A stretch of 64,000 nt of DNA, taken from positions 43,241,269 through 43,305,268 of the forward strand of contig NC_054083.1 in NCBI RefSeq assembly GCF_017562075.2. The letters run 5' to 3'. The notes beneath the pieces are model-generated. The model saw only the letters and a list, made by a program, of their open reading frames with translations, was not told the origin of the DNA and made no database searches. The stretch is from Anopheles merus. Its lineage: Eukaryota; Arthropoda; Insecta; Diptera; Culicidae. Shown here in pieces: positions 51,455 to 61,717 of the stretch (its first letter is position 1; each line of letters opens with the position of its first letter). A program made the position numbers and the translations under genes.

Positions 51455-51753
51455 AACTCGACACTCATTCTTTGAATAGAACTGTTAAGCGCAGGAGGGG
51501 GGAGGGGGGTAATGCGCAAAACGAAAATTCCATCTAACGAGAACATGTATCCTTTATCTATTTCAAGGAGATGGATTAGACTAGTTTCAGCGGTCACACG
51601 AATACAGGTTTTCCTGAAGTTTCGATCTGAAAATTGTACTAGGGAATTGTAAAACAAAGAAGAACTGATATGCACATTTTCTTCTCAGCGGTGGTGAGTT
51701 CCTTTTCTCAGGGCTTACACATGAGAGGCAAGTGAGAGATGGTTGTGAGAGAA

Positions 51754-52340
51754 CCCAAGCGCCACAGATTAAGCTTAAACGACTGTAAAATTGAATATCC
51801 ATATAAAAAAATGAAAGCTCCACAGCTTCATTGGTTTGATCAATAGATGGCGTATTACAACTCATCATTATATTGCTATCCTGTTCTTGCAATGTGTTTC
51901 GACAAGTTTCATCTTATCATGACCTATATAGCCTTATAACTTTCTGAGCAAAAATCTATGTGAATGGTCGTGTGGTCAGATACGGGGGTATCAACACCAA
52001 CGACCATAACTCAATTCTCACTTGTTTCAGTACTGGTGGTGTCCGTTGGAGTTTAGTAATTAAACAATTGTATCGCCGTTCTAGTTCTAGCGATGCATAA
52101 CTTCAATGCGAAACCATACAACAGTACAGAGGAAATGAGAAAGCTCTCCTCCAAGCGATGAAGCTCAACTGGTTGGGGTATCCCACCAACAGAGAGCGCC
52201 ACCAGCTTTTTTGCTATTTTTAGAATGAATGAGTCGTTTGCCGTCTGCTAAACGAAGTCTTTCTATATTCCGTTTAGGTAGAGAACTTGAGTCGTTTAGA
52301 AGCCGTTTAGCGGTCGTTTAGTGGATTTGTGGCACTTGGG
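51754..52340. mobile_element. TIR element, copy 1 (587 bp)
   Basis: The left terminus CCCAAGCGCCACAGATT and the reverse complement of the right terminus CCCAAGTGCCACAAATC form a 17-bp inverted repeat with three mismatches. Near the right end CGTTTAG recurs at least four times in about 90 bases (GTCGTTTAG, CCGTTTAG), and its complement TAAACGAC lies close to the left end, giving subterminal repeats. No open frame of note is present, so this is a non-autonomous DNA transposon. No target-site duplication is obvious in the flanks, so the superfamily is left open. Confidence 0.8.
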
Positions 52341-52682
52341 AATTGACTGACTGAATCCTTAAACTGGCACCTTAAACTTTCCTTAAACTGCACCAGTATA
52401 AGGGACTTTTAAAACTTTTAGGCTTTTACATCGACTGTGATGTGATTTTTTCGTTACTTTCTTCTCTGTACTTTGGAAAATAACGTTTTCAATCCTTATC
52501 ACTGGTCGTATATTCATTTAATTCCAAAATAACACATTTTTTTACAAAATAACGCCGAACGAAATGCACCTTCTTTCTTCTCTAAATATTAAAACAAATG
52601 AATCCTAAACGTATTAGACGCCGTTATTATCCAATAGAAGAAGGTCATTCGTATGCACAAACGAAATTTTGACACTTTCCAT
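52341..52682. other. spacer between the two TIR elements
   Basis: AT-rich sequence of 342 bases. Its left part repeats a CCTTAAACT-like motif (about 52360-52395). No gene or terminal repeat was seen. Confidence 0.6.
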
Positions 52683-53267
52683 CCCAAGCGCCACAGATTA
52701 AGCTTAAACGACTGGAAAATTGAATATCCATAGGAAAAAAATGAAAGCTTCACAGCTTCATTGGTTTGATCAATAGATGGCGTATTACAACTCATCATTA
52801 TATTGCTATCCTTTTCTTGCAATGTGTTTCGACAAGTTTCATCTTATAATGACCTATATAGCCTTCTAACTTTCTGAGCAAAAATCTATATGGATGGTCG
52901 TGTGGTCAGATACGTGGGTATCAACACCAACGACCATTACTCAAATCTCACTTGCTTCAGTACTGGTGGTTTCCGTTGGAGTTTAGTATTTAAACAATCG
53001 TATCGCCGTTCTAGTTCTAGCGATGCATAACTTCAATGCGAAACCATACAGTACAGAGGAAATGAGAAAGCTCTCCTCCAAGCGAGGAAGCTCCACAGGT
53101 TGGGGTATCCCACAAACAGATGGTGCCACCAGCTTTTTTGCTATTTTTAGAATGCATGAGTCGTTTGCCGTCTGCTAAACGAAGTCTTTCTATATTCCGT
53201 TTAGGTAGAGAATTTGAGGCGTTTAGAAGCCGTTTAGTGGTCGTTTAGTGGATTTGTGGCACTTGGG
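52683..53267. mobile_element. TIR element, copy 2 (585 bp)
   Basis: Direct-orientation second copy of the element at 51754-52340, with the same 17-bp inverted termini and subterminal CGTTTAG motifs. By eye the copies differ at about 25-30 positions plus a 3-base deletion, so they share a fairly recent ancestor. The right end lies about 700 bases before the DnaJ start codon, so it may sit within that gene's promoter region. Confidence 0.8.
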
Positions 53268-53982
53268 ACAAATCTACAATTTATGGTATCTCGGGCGCCA
53301 TTCGAGCAGATCACGGTTCAAAATTTTGAACAAATGTCACTTGGGCCGTGATTGTCGCGGGTTTGTGAAATTTTCACAGAAACGCAGCGCTTGCGTTTCG
53401 CGACGAAACAATCGAAGTTAGCCATACTTTGATGTTAAAGCGTAACCGATTTGACAAATGGAAAGTGTCGCCAAAAAATGTTGCGGAACACTTTTTGGGT
53501 CGTCTTGACTGAAAACCTCGAAATTCGACTTACGCTAATATTCGAGATACGCTATTGCCTCTGGTCCAAATTAATAGCGTTTATCGGGGAATACCTGTAC
53601 AGATTAATCGGTATTTCTGGCCACTCTGCAACCAGGGGCTTGTAAACGCATCGAACGCCGCCATTACCATTCGACTGTCAAACAATTCACGTATGTTCGA
53701 GACCGATCCAGTGTCAAGTTGTTCTCGACGGTTCGTACCTCCCCGTACGGCAGTGCTAAAAATCTCACCTGCGCCGCCATTTTAGCAAAGTTTGTTCCTC
53801 GTTTTCAGCGAAGTCGACTGTGGAAAATCGCTCGTGCAGCCCTAGCGCAACAAAGCGGAAAGGAAAAAGGAGAAGAAAAGAGCAACTCATCAGCGAGCCA
53901 CCATCATCACCGAGGCAAAGTACGTTCTCCGCGAGTGAAAAAGGAAAACCCCCAGAAAAGGTACCGTGTGCGCGAATCAATA
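53268..53982 (+). promoter_or_regulatory. upstream region and probable 5' UTR of the DnaJ gene
   Basis: Contains three successive palindromes at 53317-53330, 53364-53378 and 53379-53399, then mixed-composition DNA up to the start codon. No TATA box or strict heat-shock element (GAAnnTTCnnGAA) was found. The exact transcription start is undetermined. The frame of the DnaJ gene stays open back to 53719 but has no ATG there. Confidence 0.45.
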
Positions 53983-55185
53983 ATGGTGAAGGAGACGGGA
54001 TTTTACGATGTGCTCGGCGTAAAGCCTGGCTGCTCCCCGGAGGACCTGAAGAAGGCGTACAGAAAGCTCGCGATGAAGTACCATCCGGACAAAAACCCGA
54101 ACGAGGGCGAGCGCTTCAAGGCGATCTCGATGGCGTACGAGGTGCTGTCCGATCCGGAAAAGAAAGCGATCTACGACGAAGGCGGCGAGGCGGCCATCAA
54201 GCAGGGCGGTGCGGGTGGGGGCGGCTTCCACAGCCCGATGGACATCTTCGACATGCTGATCAACGGCGGAATGGGCGGCGGGCGGAGGGAGCAGCGCGGT
54301 CGCGACCTGGTGCACCGGCTGACCGTGACGCTGGAGGAGCTGTACAGTGGCGCGACCCGGAAGTTGTCCCTGCAAAAGAGCGTTATCTGTGATGGGTGCG
54401 ACGGCATCGGCGGCAAGCGGGGTACCGTGCACAAGTGCGTCCCCTGCAACGGTACGGGCATACTGACGAAGGTCCACCACATCATGCCCGGCTTCATGCA
54501 GCAGAACAAAGTGCCGTGCCGCGCCTGCCAGGGGCAGGGCGAGGTGTTCGACGAGAAGCACAAGTGCAAAAAGTGCGACGGCCAGAAGAAGGTGCGCGAC
54601 AAGAAGATACTGGACGTGCACATCGAGAAGGGTATGCGCGACGGGCAGAAGATCGTCTTCAGCGGCGAGGGCGACCAGGAGCCGGGCCTGCAGCCGGGCG
54701 ACATTGTGATAGCGCTGGAGGAGAGACCGCATCCGGTGTTCAAGCGCTCCGGCAAGGATCTGATGATGGAGATGCGGCTCGAGCTGTCCGAGGCGCTGTG
54801 CGGCTTCCAGAAGGTCATTACCACGCTCGACAAGCGCAGCCTCGTCATCACGTCGATGCCGGGCGAGGTGATCAAGCATTCCGCGTTCAAGTGCATCATG
54901 GACGAGGGCATGCCGCAGTGGAAGAACCCGTTCGAGAAGGGGCGGCTCATCATGCAGTTCCGCGTGGTGTTCCCGGACTCGCTGCCGGGCGAGGCGGCCA
55001 AGCTGCTGGAACAGTACCTGCCCCCGAAGCCGGCCGAGGAGATCCCGCAGGACGTGGAGATGGTCGAGCTGGTCGAGCTGGATCCGGAGCAGGAGTCCCG
55101 CAACCAGTACAAGAACGCGTACGAGGAGGACGAGGAGGACGGTGGCACCCCGGGCGTGCGGATTCAGCAGTGCGCGACCAGCTAA
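53983..55185 (+). CDS. Droj2: DnaJ homolog, type I HSP40 co-chaperone (DNAJA1/Droj2 class)
   Basis: Single-exon gene of 400 residues. It stimulates HSP70 ATPase activity and delivers unfolded clients, in the cytosol and at membranes. J domain at about 6-68 with the catalytic HPD at 34-36 (KYHPDKN); Gly/Phe-rich linker at 75-100; zinc-binding domain with four cysteine pairs C136/C139, C152/C155, C179/C182, C195/C198; C-terminal client-binding domains with GEGDQEPGLQPGDIVIALEE and LCGFQK; acidic tail EEDEEDGG; C-terminal CATS, a CaaX farnesylation box equivalent to CQTS of human DNAJA1. Length and order match the DNAJA1/A4 subgroup, not the mitochondrial or type II classes. The start at 53983 is the first ATG in the frame and matches the family N-terminus. 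Strong GC-rich codon use makes long antisense frames over the gene. An AATAAA lies at 55781. Confidence 0.97.
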   Translation: MVKETGFYDVLGVKPGCSPEDLKKAYRKLAMKYHPDKNPNEGERFKAISMAYEVLSDPEKKAIYDEGGEAAIKQGGAGGGGFHSPMDIFDMLINGGMGGGRREQRGRDLVHRLTVTLEELYSGATRKLSLQKSVICDGCDGIGGKRGTVHKCVPCNGTGILTKVHHIMPGFMQQNKVPCRACQGQGEVFDEKHKCKKCDGQKKVRDKKILDVHIEKGMRDGQKIVFSGEGDQEPGLQPGDIVIALEERPHPVFKRSGKDLMMEMRLELSEALCGFQKVITTLDKRSLVITSMPGEVIKHSAFKCIMDEGMPQWKNPFEKGRLIMQFRVVFPDSLPGEAAKLLEQYLPPKPAEEIPQDVEMVELVELDPEQESRNQYKNAYEEDEEDGGTPGVRIQQCATS

Positions 55186-57062
55186 ATGCGCTGCCCCGCC
55201 CGCTCCAAGGACACCATCCTTCCTTTTTCCCCCTCCCTTCCCCGCATCCATCCAGCCTTCCTCACCGTTTTTTGACCATTGTGGCGTGTAGCTGTTAGCA
55301 GCTGGTGACGTGTGCAAATGGCATCATTGACGGCGCGCGCTCTTTCCTGTCCCGTTTCAAATCGCTGCTCTGGCGCCGTGTGTTTTTTCCGGCAAAACCA
55401 CCACCACCTCCACCACCAACCTTCTTCACTCCTCAACATCAACAACAAGCACACGCGGGCGTCCCAGCGACGCAGTTTACGGAAGACGAGGAAAGAGAGA
55501 GCACGAGCGACTGTGGTACAGTAGGGAGCGCAGCAAGCTGTGTGGAGCAAAATAGGAAACAAATTGTCAGCTTACTGTCCAGCAAGGGGAGAGCAGCTGT
55601 AAAACCACGACTACACAAACCAAGGCAAGACAAGCAGCGCAGACAGAGTGGAACAAAAATTATACCAACGGTACAGAACAACTTGAGAGGGAAAGGGGGG
55701 AAGGGGGGGGGGACAAATAGCGCAACCTACGGGTGCGTACGCGCGCGCACGTATTCCCCTTTTTTCGCGGAATGAAGCATAATAAATTATTAGCACATCA
55801 ATCTGGATTAAAGGTTAAACACACAAACAAGAGACACTACCGGAAGGCTGAAAACTCTCAACCCAAAAGAAACGAAACAAAAAACCCCCCGACTCCGTTG
55901 TGCAAATTCACTTACTCTGCAAAGCAAATGAGAACAACCCTTATTACTCCCCTCCCCGAGAGAATCGAAGGAAATTGAACGCTTTAGTGTGGATGTGGTG
56001 ATATATTCAGGAGGAACAGAGGTCGGTCGGGAAGGCAGGAGGGATAGTCAAGGTAGGATTAGCTTCGCTTTTTTAAGCCACTCTTGAGGCGATTTATTAG
56101 TTGAAGCCGCTGAAAACAGGGAAAAAACTTGACTACATATAACAAATCTTGCCCTTAAGATAATGGCGCACTGTACGGCGGAAGTACCGTTACCCTAACC
56201 TCTCTACTCGCAAGTACACACACACACACACATATATACGCTTTACTCTCTAACACTTCGGCACTAGAGCTCAAGACAGGGCAACACCATTCCTTAACTT
56301 AGACGCGTGAGTAGGCTATGATGAACCGTATGAGCCAGAAAGGAATCGTAGGTGCTACGCTTCCGGGAATTATTTATACTCCATCTCTTCTCCGACCTTG
56401 ACCTTCGCGCTCATCTGACGCCGTGCAGGGCTGTATCTGTCCACTCGTTCCCTTTCCACCTACCCCCGTCAAGTGTGGATTAGTTGTTACGCCCAAGTTC
56501 GGGTGAGCCTCAAATATTTTGGTTTAAAATAGTTCATTTTCAAATTGACCCACACTCCATCCAACCAACCCGCTTCCTGCAGCAAAGGTAATGTGCGCTC
56601 GGTAATGTAAAATAGTGTACCACACATTCGAAACTAAATTCCCCCCTGTACGTGTTTCATAAAGAAGGAAGCGAAATAAAATTTCATGTAGCAAACCAAA
56701 AAAACACGCAAAAGAAATGTGCTCGTTAGTACACTGCTGCGCGTATGTTTGTGTGTTCGTTTACGCTTCGTCATCGTGCAGTTGTGGTGCTGTGTGAAGT
56801 GTTTTGATCGCATGACGAATGCGCGAAGGTCCACCTCTTCCACCCCCTTCTTCACCCTGCCTGCTCGTTGGATAAGGAACGGAAAAAAAACTCACCCCAA
56901 CCCCCCACCCTAGTGGGTTTTGTGTGTGATATAACATTGCATCACCACTGCAGCCGTCGACATTTGTTCGCTAATATCATCCTCCCCTTCGTAAGGGTTT
57001 AAGTTCGCGCTAAACAAAGAGGAATGTAATCAAACAGTTAACCTCACTTTTTGTGTAACCTA
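55186..57062 (+). other. DnaJ 3' UTR and region between convergent genes
   Basis: The first canonical AATAAA on the plus strand is at 55781-55786, giving a 3' UTR of about 600 bases. Beyond it lie a poly-G stretch (about 55699-55711), a CA microsatellite (56217-56231) and AT-rich sequence with no recognisable gene, up to the polyadenylation signal of the minus-strand dehydrogenase. Confidence 0.5.
55781..55786 (+). terminator. polyadenylation signal AATAAA for the DnaJ gene
   Basis: Canonical hexamer 596 bases after the stop codon, in AT-rich context. Confidence 0.6.
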
Positions 57063-57068
57063 TTTATT
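57063..57068 (-). terminator. polyadenylation signal AATAAA for the dehydrogenase gene
   Basis: TTTATT on the plus strand reads AATAAA on the minus strand, 334 bases past the stop codon of the SDR gene. Confidence 0.55.
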
Positions 57069-57401
57069 CCACACTGTATCGCTATGCAAAAGCGGCTCCT
57101 GCCATCGATTAAATACGGTCTTGAAAGGAATATTGCGTAAATTGTGCAAATGCTCGGTTTGAAGGGATTTTTTTTTTTACTAGCAAATAAAGACAGCGTT
57201 AGCAACGAGACAACAAAAAACGACCAACGGTGATTACATTCGGTGCGATGTGTACAATGGTGTGCGCGTACGATTCCCCTATCCCGATGCCATTCCGCTC
57301 GGTCGGTCGGTTGCCGTTTGGGACGTCTTGCCGGCTGCCGGTTGCTGATCGGTCGTAAAAATAACAATATCCTTATTGTTATTCATACGCAGTATCCGCT
57401 G

Positions 57402-58559
57402 TCAGGAAACGGCCGCCGTTCCAGTGAGCGTGCCGGTCCATTTTTCGCTCACCGCCCACAGCCACTTGGCCACCCGGTCATCCTTCGCCTGCTCGGCCAC
57501 CTCCTTCGGCGCACAGTCGCTAAAGTACTGCCCGCTAACCTTCTCCAGGTCCGGATCGAGTGCCGCGTACAGGGTCGTTTGCGCACCGTACAGGGGCGAT
57601 TTCAGGAACGGCCACACGAACGGTCGCACAAACAGCCCCGAGAACCAGCTGTTAAAGATGCCCATATGGCGCATCAGCTCCGTATCGACGATGCCCGGAT
57701 GGAGCGCATTCACCGTCACGCCCGTGCCCTCCAGCCGGCGGGCCAGCTCGCGCGTGAACAGCACGTTCGCCAGCTTGCTCTGCTCGTACGCCTTCGCCTC
57801 ATCGTACGCTTTCGCGCTGTTCAAATCGTCCAGCGCAATCTGGCCGCGGGTGTGTGCCAAGCTGGACACCACCACGATGCGACTCGGGGCGCTCAGCTTC
57901 AGCGTATCGAGCAGCAGATGGGTAAGCAAAAAGTGTCCCATATGGTTCACGCCCAGCTGTAGCTCGATGCCCTCTTTGGTGAGCGTGCGGGGACAGCGCA
58001 TCACTCCCGCATTGTTGATGAGAATGTCCAACCGCTGTTGTTCCGCTTTGAATCTAGAAAACGATAGAACATACCCAATCAATACCACATTACGTAACGA
58101 CCTGCCGTCGGTGGTGCATTTGTCAGAGTGTGTGTGTGTGCTGCTTACTGTTTCACAAACTGACGGATCGATTGCATCGAGGCCAGATCACACTCGCGGC
58201 AGTACACCTGCGGGTTTCGCGTGTCCAGCACGATGTCCTTCCGGGCCTCCTCGCACTTCACCATATCCCGGCAGGCCATGTAAACGTGCGCGCCACGGCG
58301 GGCCAGTGCGTGGGCCGTTTCCTTCCCGATGCCGGTGTTGGCCCCGGTAATGATGACCACCTTGCCGTCGGCTCGCACATTCTTCTCGAAGCTGGCACCT
58401 TGCATACGATCCCTACAAACATATGAATCATGAGAGCAGCTTTCCTGCCAGGGGGGGAGGGACATTTCAGTCGTACACTTACTTCAACAGAACGGTGCCA
58501 CCGATAAGTGTGCCGACGGCACTGCTCACTAAAATTATTTTATTACGAAAGATCGACAT
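57402..58559 (-). CDS. retinol dehydrogenase-like short-chain dehydrogenase/reductase (RDH11-14 type)
   Basis: Three minus-strand exons, 58559-58483, 58412-58149 and 58053-57402, with GTAAGT/GTAAGC donors, encode 330 residues. It is an NAD(P)(H)-dependent oxidoreductase of the classical SDR superfamily; relatives interconvert retinoids and other lipid alcohols and aldehydes at ER or mitochondrial membranes. Visible elements: N-terminal hydrophobic anchor at about 8-25 (IILVSSAVGTLIGGTVLL); cofactor motif TGANTGIG at 48-55; ACRD at 72-75, the arginine suggesting NADP(H) preference; NNAG at 127-130; catalytic Ser in VVVSS (177/178); Tyr203 and Lys207 in YEQSK; HPGIVDTEL after the active site. 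Length and motifs match the RDH11/12/13/14 group; substrate cannot be told from sequence. The start codon is the only ATG supplying the expected membrane anchor. Two small introns (70 and 95 bases). Confidence 0.95.
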
Positions 58560-59297
58560 TCTTGCACCGTTTCAGTGGTTCGCGTACCGGGCAATGACGT
58601 TCAGGTTTTAATTCATCTTTAGCCGATCGTAACTTTTGGAAATGTTGCTGCTGGTAAAAATCGATTCTTTTTTGTTTACATCCCGGAATTTCGTGGTTCC
58701 AGTGCTGCCAGCGGTGTTTCGTTCGTTAAATCAACTTGACGAATGTGACAGCACGTGTCAGAGGCGTAGATAAATATTTCAAACTGAACGTTGCAAGTCA
58801 TATCAATGCATTGGAAACGAGGTTTTCCACAACATGAGACAAGCTTTGTATGGAGTTTATAGTAATTTTAAAAACCTAATGAAGTACATTTATCATTTCA
58901 ATCATTATTTCAATCTAGATTTTAACATATTGTTGAATTAGCGCCAGCAGCAAGGATTTTTACGGTTATTTGTTCGTGCTGTTTCGAATTGAAAAGTTAT
59001 TTGATCGCGTAATACATGCTTCAGTCGGTCATTCCGAAGTAGGTTAGTCACCGTAGACTACCCAAAGCACCAATGCGGTTCAATATTAATCTTCTCAAAA
59101 GGCAATCAAATTATGTACAACAACTGAGCTACAGTCTTTGCACTTTATATCATCCATACAATTTTGTTCTCTGTACAAATGCTATCCAATACAGCTACCC
59201 CGAGCGACCCAGCTGCTTTACCGTTTAAATGCACAATTGTAATCTACTGCAGTTGGGTGTAGCTACAGATTCTTCCCTTTCAAGGGCCTCCCGTTTT
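58560..59297. other. spacer between the SDR and FAM136A genes
   Basis: Contains the SDR promoter (an initiator-like CGTCATTGCC on the minus strand near 58590-58600) and the 3' UTR of FAM136A. No canonical AATAAA was seen for FAM136A on the minus strand; a variant signal is likely. No additional gene was recognised. Confidence 0.5.
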
Positions 59298-59943
59298 CTA
59301 CGATGATGATCTGCTCTGCAGAACCTTTCGCATGCTCGCGAACATATTTGGCAAGATGGCAACATGCTTGTCGACGCATTTAATCGCACACCGTTCAAAC
59401 TCGGCAGTATACTTAGCAATATCGCCCTCGGACGGATTGGGTCCCATCTAAAAACAGTGGCGAAAGAAATATAACATTGAAAACGCCATTTGAGCTATAT
59501 GAGAACGAATTTTCCGAATCCAATGTTACCTTGTCCTTAATCGTATCATTGCAATCCATTACACAACGCTGCAGGCGACTGTTGAACGAGTTGATCTCGG
59601 TTTCCACGTGCTGCTGGGCTCGCTGGGCAGGGACAGAGCACCGCTCGACGCACTGCTGCACCGTGTCCATGGAGGAAACGGAATCCTTACAGCATCGGGC
59701 AGCACAATCGTGCATATCGGCCTTAAAGCAGCATGAGAGAATTGAACCATTAGAAAAACCATAATAAAGAAAAAAAAACTCGCACGAAAGGGAAAGTCCC
59801 GAAGCACACCGGGAAGGATCTTCACCACGAGCAAGCGGCAACAATCGATACTTTACTTGCATTTTCCGCAGCACATTGCGGTCGAGATCGTCCAGCTGTT
59901 TGGTGATCTCCATTTCGATCCGCTGCTTCTGTTGTTCGATCAT
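59298..59943 (-). CDS. FAM136A: FAM136A homologue, small mitochondrial cysteine-rich protein
   Basis: Three minus-strand exons, 59943-59857, 59721-59530 and 59447-59298, all phase 0, encode 142 residues (human FAM136A is 138). The order KMQ..DCAARCCKDS..QCVERCSVP..RLQRCVMDCND..CAIKCVDKH matches the FAM136A family along its full length. Eight cysteines sit in four CX3C motifs (35/39, 53/57, 82/86, 113/117), the pattern of disulfide-stabilised helical hairpins. This fits import through the mitochondrial intermembrane-space oxidative pathway, which is an inference here. The human gene has been linked to inner-ear disease; molecular function is poorly known. The ATG at 59943 follows ACAAAA, a good insect start context. 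The C-terminus ends with a serine run and TAG. Confidence 0.95.
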
Positions 59944-60241
59944 TTTTGTAGAGCTTGTGTGATGAAGTAACGAGGACTGCTATGCGCTATCAACAACTTT
60001 TTCCACTCCGCCAGAAGATGTCGATTCCGATAGCGCTGGGGCCGTTTGACGTTTGGGTTGCGTCACGATGTAAACAGGCGAAAAAGGGAACCGCACGAGG
60101 CTAGGAAAAATATGATTTTTTGAAAATAATGATCAACTTTATGTACATGATGGTTTACAAAAAATCACATGTACGTAGATAAGTATTTTTGAGCATGATT
60201 TTCGTAAAAAAAATATAATTTTTTCATTTGTCATCCAGGTT

Positions 60242-60279
60242 CACCACGTGGTGGGCAGCGTATTTCGCCTCTGACGTCA
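60242..60279. promoter_or_regulatory. palindromic E-box followed by a CRE
   Basis: CACCACGTGGTG (60242-60253), a perfect 12-bp palindrome centred on the canonical E-box CACGTG, is followed 18 bases later by TGACGTCA (60272-60279). Both lie between the divergent FAM136A and rightmost genes. Binding by bHLH (for example CLK/CYC, MYC/MAX or USF type) and CREB/ATF factors is inferred from the motifs only. Confidence 0.45.
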
Positions 60280-61384
60280 CACGCATTGTTTCTTGTTTTA
60301 TGAAGAAGAGTATTTCGTAAAATAGATAAATTTTTTAACGCATTCACGTTCCCCATACGCAAATAGCATAGATATAATAATGATACAAATAATAAGAAAA
60401 GAAATAAAAAATTATTTGTTGACGTCCGTTCGCCATGACAGCGGCGAATTTCCGATGACACGCACACAGACGTATGCCAAATGCCATCCCACCACCACAT
60501 GCATAGCAGACAGGTTTTCAGCCAGCGGCACCAGCAGCAGCAGCAGCAGCAGCAACGACGGCGACGACGACGACCACCACCACGACGTTGCAAGCGAACC
60601 GTGAAGAAGAAAAGAAGCACTAGCACAGACAAGAGAGTGTGGCCGTGTCTCTCCGGTTTGTTCCTTCCTCGGTGTCTCGGTTTTAAGGGATTTTTCAGTT
60701 GTTCCCTGCCCCGGGGGCGGATGGTGAAAATTCCTCTTCCCTTCTCAATTCCTCCCCAAACACAGGTCGGATCGGGCCACCAAACGCGGCGTAGATATCG
60801 TGCACCTCCAAAGGCTCTCTGTGTGTGTCGCATAGCCGGCACTTCGCAAAGGAACACATACCCCCGGCAGCGGTGGCTGTGTGACGAGAGCGAGAAATAC
60901 CACCACCACCACACTCAGTGGCCAAGGAACGACGATTAGGCACACTTTCCCAAAAAAAAAAAGAAAAGAAAACCGGTGATCTTCCCCTTCAAGAGTGTGT
61001 GGCACTAGCTGGTGCACTAGGAACAAAAGTGAGGACCAAACGAAACGGAAGCGTCAAAACTGCACCGGAAAGAGGGCTATTTCTTCTCCGCCCCCCTGTC
61101 CCGCACACCGCAAAGATAAGGGTTGCCATTTTTTCTGTAAAGATTAGTCCGCCGTAGAGCAACAATAGCAGCTGTTTGGTTAACCGTGGCGCAGGTGTGT
61201 ACAACAGCCATACTAAGTCAGTGAAGTAGGCCTAGATTTAGATGCTCCGTGGTGCTTGAGAGCGTGCAGTGTGTGCGTGTGTGTGCGTGCGGTGGGAAAA
61301 GGACGCAACAGAGAAACGCACACACGCACAGCCCCCGATAGACCGACAGACGGACAGACAGACACACAGAGTGGTCGTGTACAG

Positions 61385-61440
61385 CATCAGCAGCAGCAGC
61401 GGCGTCGGCGGCGACAGCAGCAGCAGCAGCAGCAGCAGCG
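61385..61440. repeat. CAG-rich trinucleotide repeat
   Basis: CAG arrays interrupted by a GGCGTCGGCGGCGA segment, with a second run at 61530-61550. They lie in the presumed 5' leader of the rightmost gene. Confidence 0.85.
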
Positions 61441-61702
61441 GCGGCTTCCGGATCAGCAGCGCTCTCTTGTGTCGCGTGTACGCGTGGAGCGCGGTTGTGT
61501 GGTGCGTCGCCTTACCGATCGAACGTGCTCCAGCAGCAGCAGCAGCAGCAGGGCCGTGTGCTCTCTCCGGTGTGTGTGGCCAACTTAGCAGCAGCTGTGA
61601 TATATCTTCATCTCATCCCCCCCTTTCTGTGCGTGTCCTTGAGCAGCGGCCACCAACCTGGAGCAGTCACCGGAGCAGCAGCCGCTGCAGCAGGCCAAAA
61701 CC

Positions 61703-61717
61703 ATGTTCTACCCGCTG
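61703..61717 (+). CDS. first coding exon (5 codons) of an unidentified gene running off the right edge
   Basis: An ATG at 61703 (context CAAAACCATGT) is followed by TTC TAC CCG CTG and then a strong GTGAGT donor at 61718, giving MFYPL in phase 0. It follows a long CAG-rich leader, and its frame has an upstream stop at 61586-61588, so this is a plausible initiator exon. The rest of the gene lies beyond 64000. I do not recognise it from five residues. A second ATG-plus-donor pair (ATGCTCCGGTATGC followed by GTGAGT) occurs at 62339-62352 and could be an alternative first exon. Confidence 0.35.

Larger units (their letters stand above)
59944..61702 (+). other. divergent intergenic region and CAG-rich leader of the rightmost gene
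   Basis: Begins at the FAM136A promoter and leads into a plus-strand transcript leader. It holds a CACGTG palindrome and a CRE (60242-60279), CAG/GAC triplet runs (about 60527-60590), CAG runs at 61385-61440 and 61530-61550, and an initiator-like TCAGTG near 61218. CAG-rich leaders of this type are frequent in developmental regulators of mosquitoes and flies. The in-frame stop at 61586-61588 shows that the polyglutamine-like frame is not joined to the downstream ATG. Confidence 0.45.

Noticed and set aside
51754..53267. The two 585-bp direct repeats as LTRs of a retrotransposon
   Set aside because: They lack TG..CA ends, have inverted termini of their own, and enclose only 342 bases with no coding or primer-binding features.
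53719..53982. 88-codon in-frame extension upstream of the DnaJ ATG, resembling a targeting peptide
   Set aside because: It contains no ATG; the first methionine in frame is the family start at 53983, and DNAJA1-class proteins lack a presequence.
53977..55317. 446-codon minus-strand frame (and another at 54171-55148) across the DnaJ gene
   Set aside because: Antisense frames produced by the GC-rich codon use of the DnaJ gene; their translations are Leu/His/Arg- or Ser/Pro-rich with no domain.
57376..58350. 324-codon plus-strand frame over the dehydrogenase gene
   Set aside because: Antisense of the SDR exons; the minus strand shows all catalytic motifs and splice sites.
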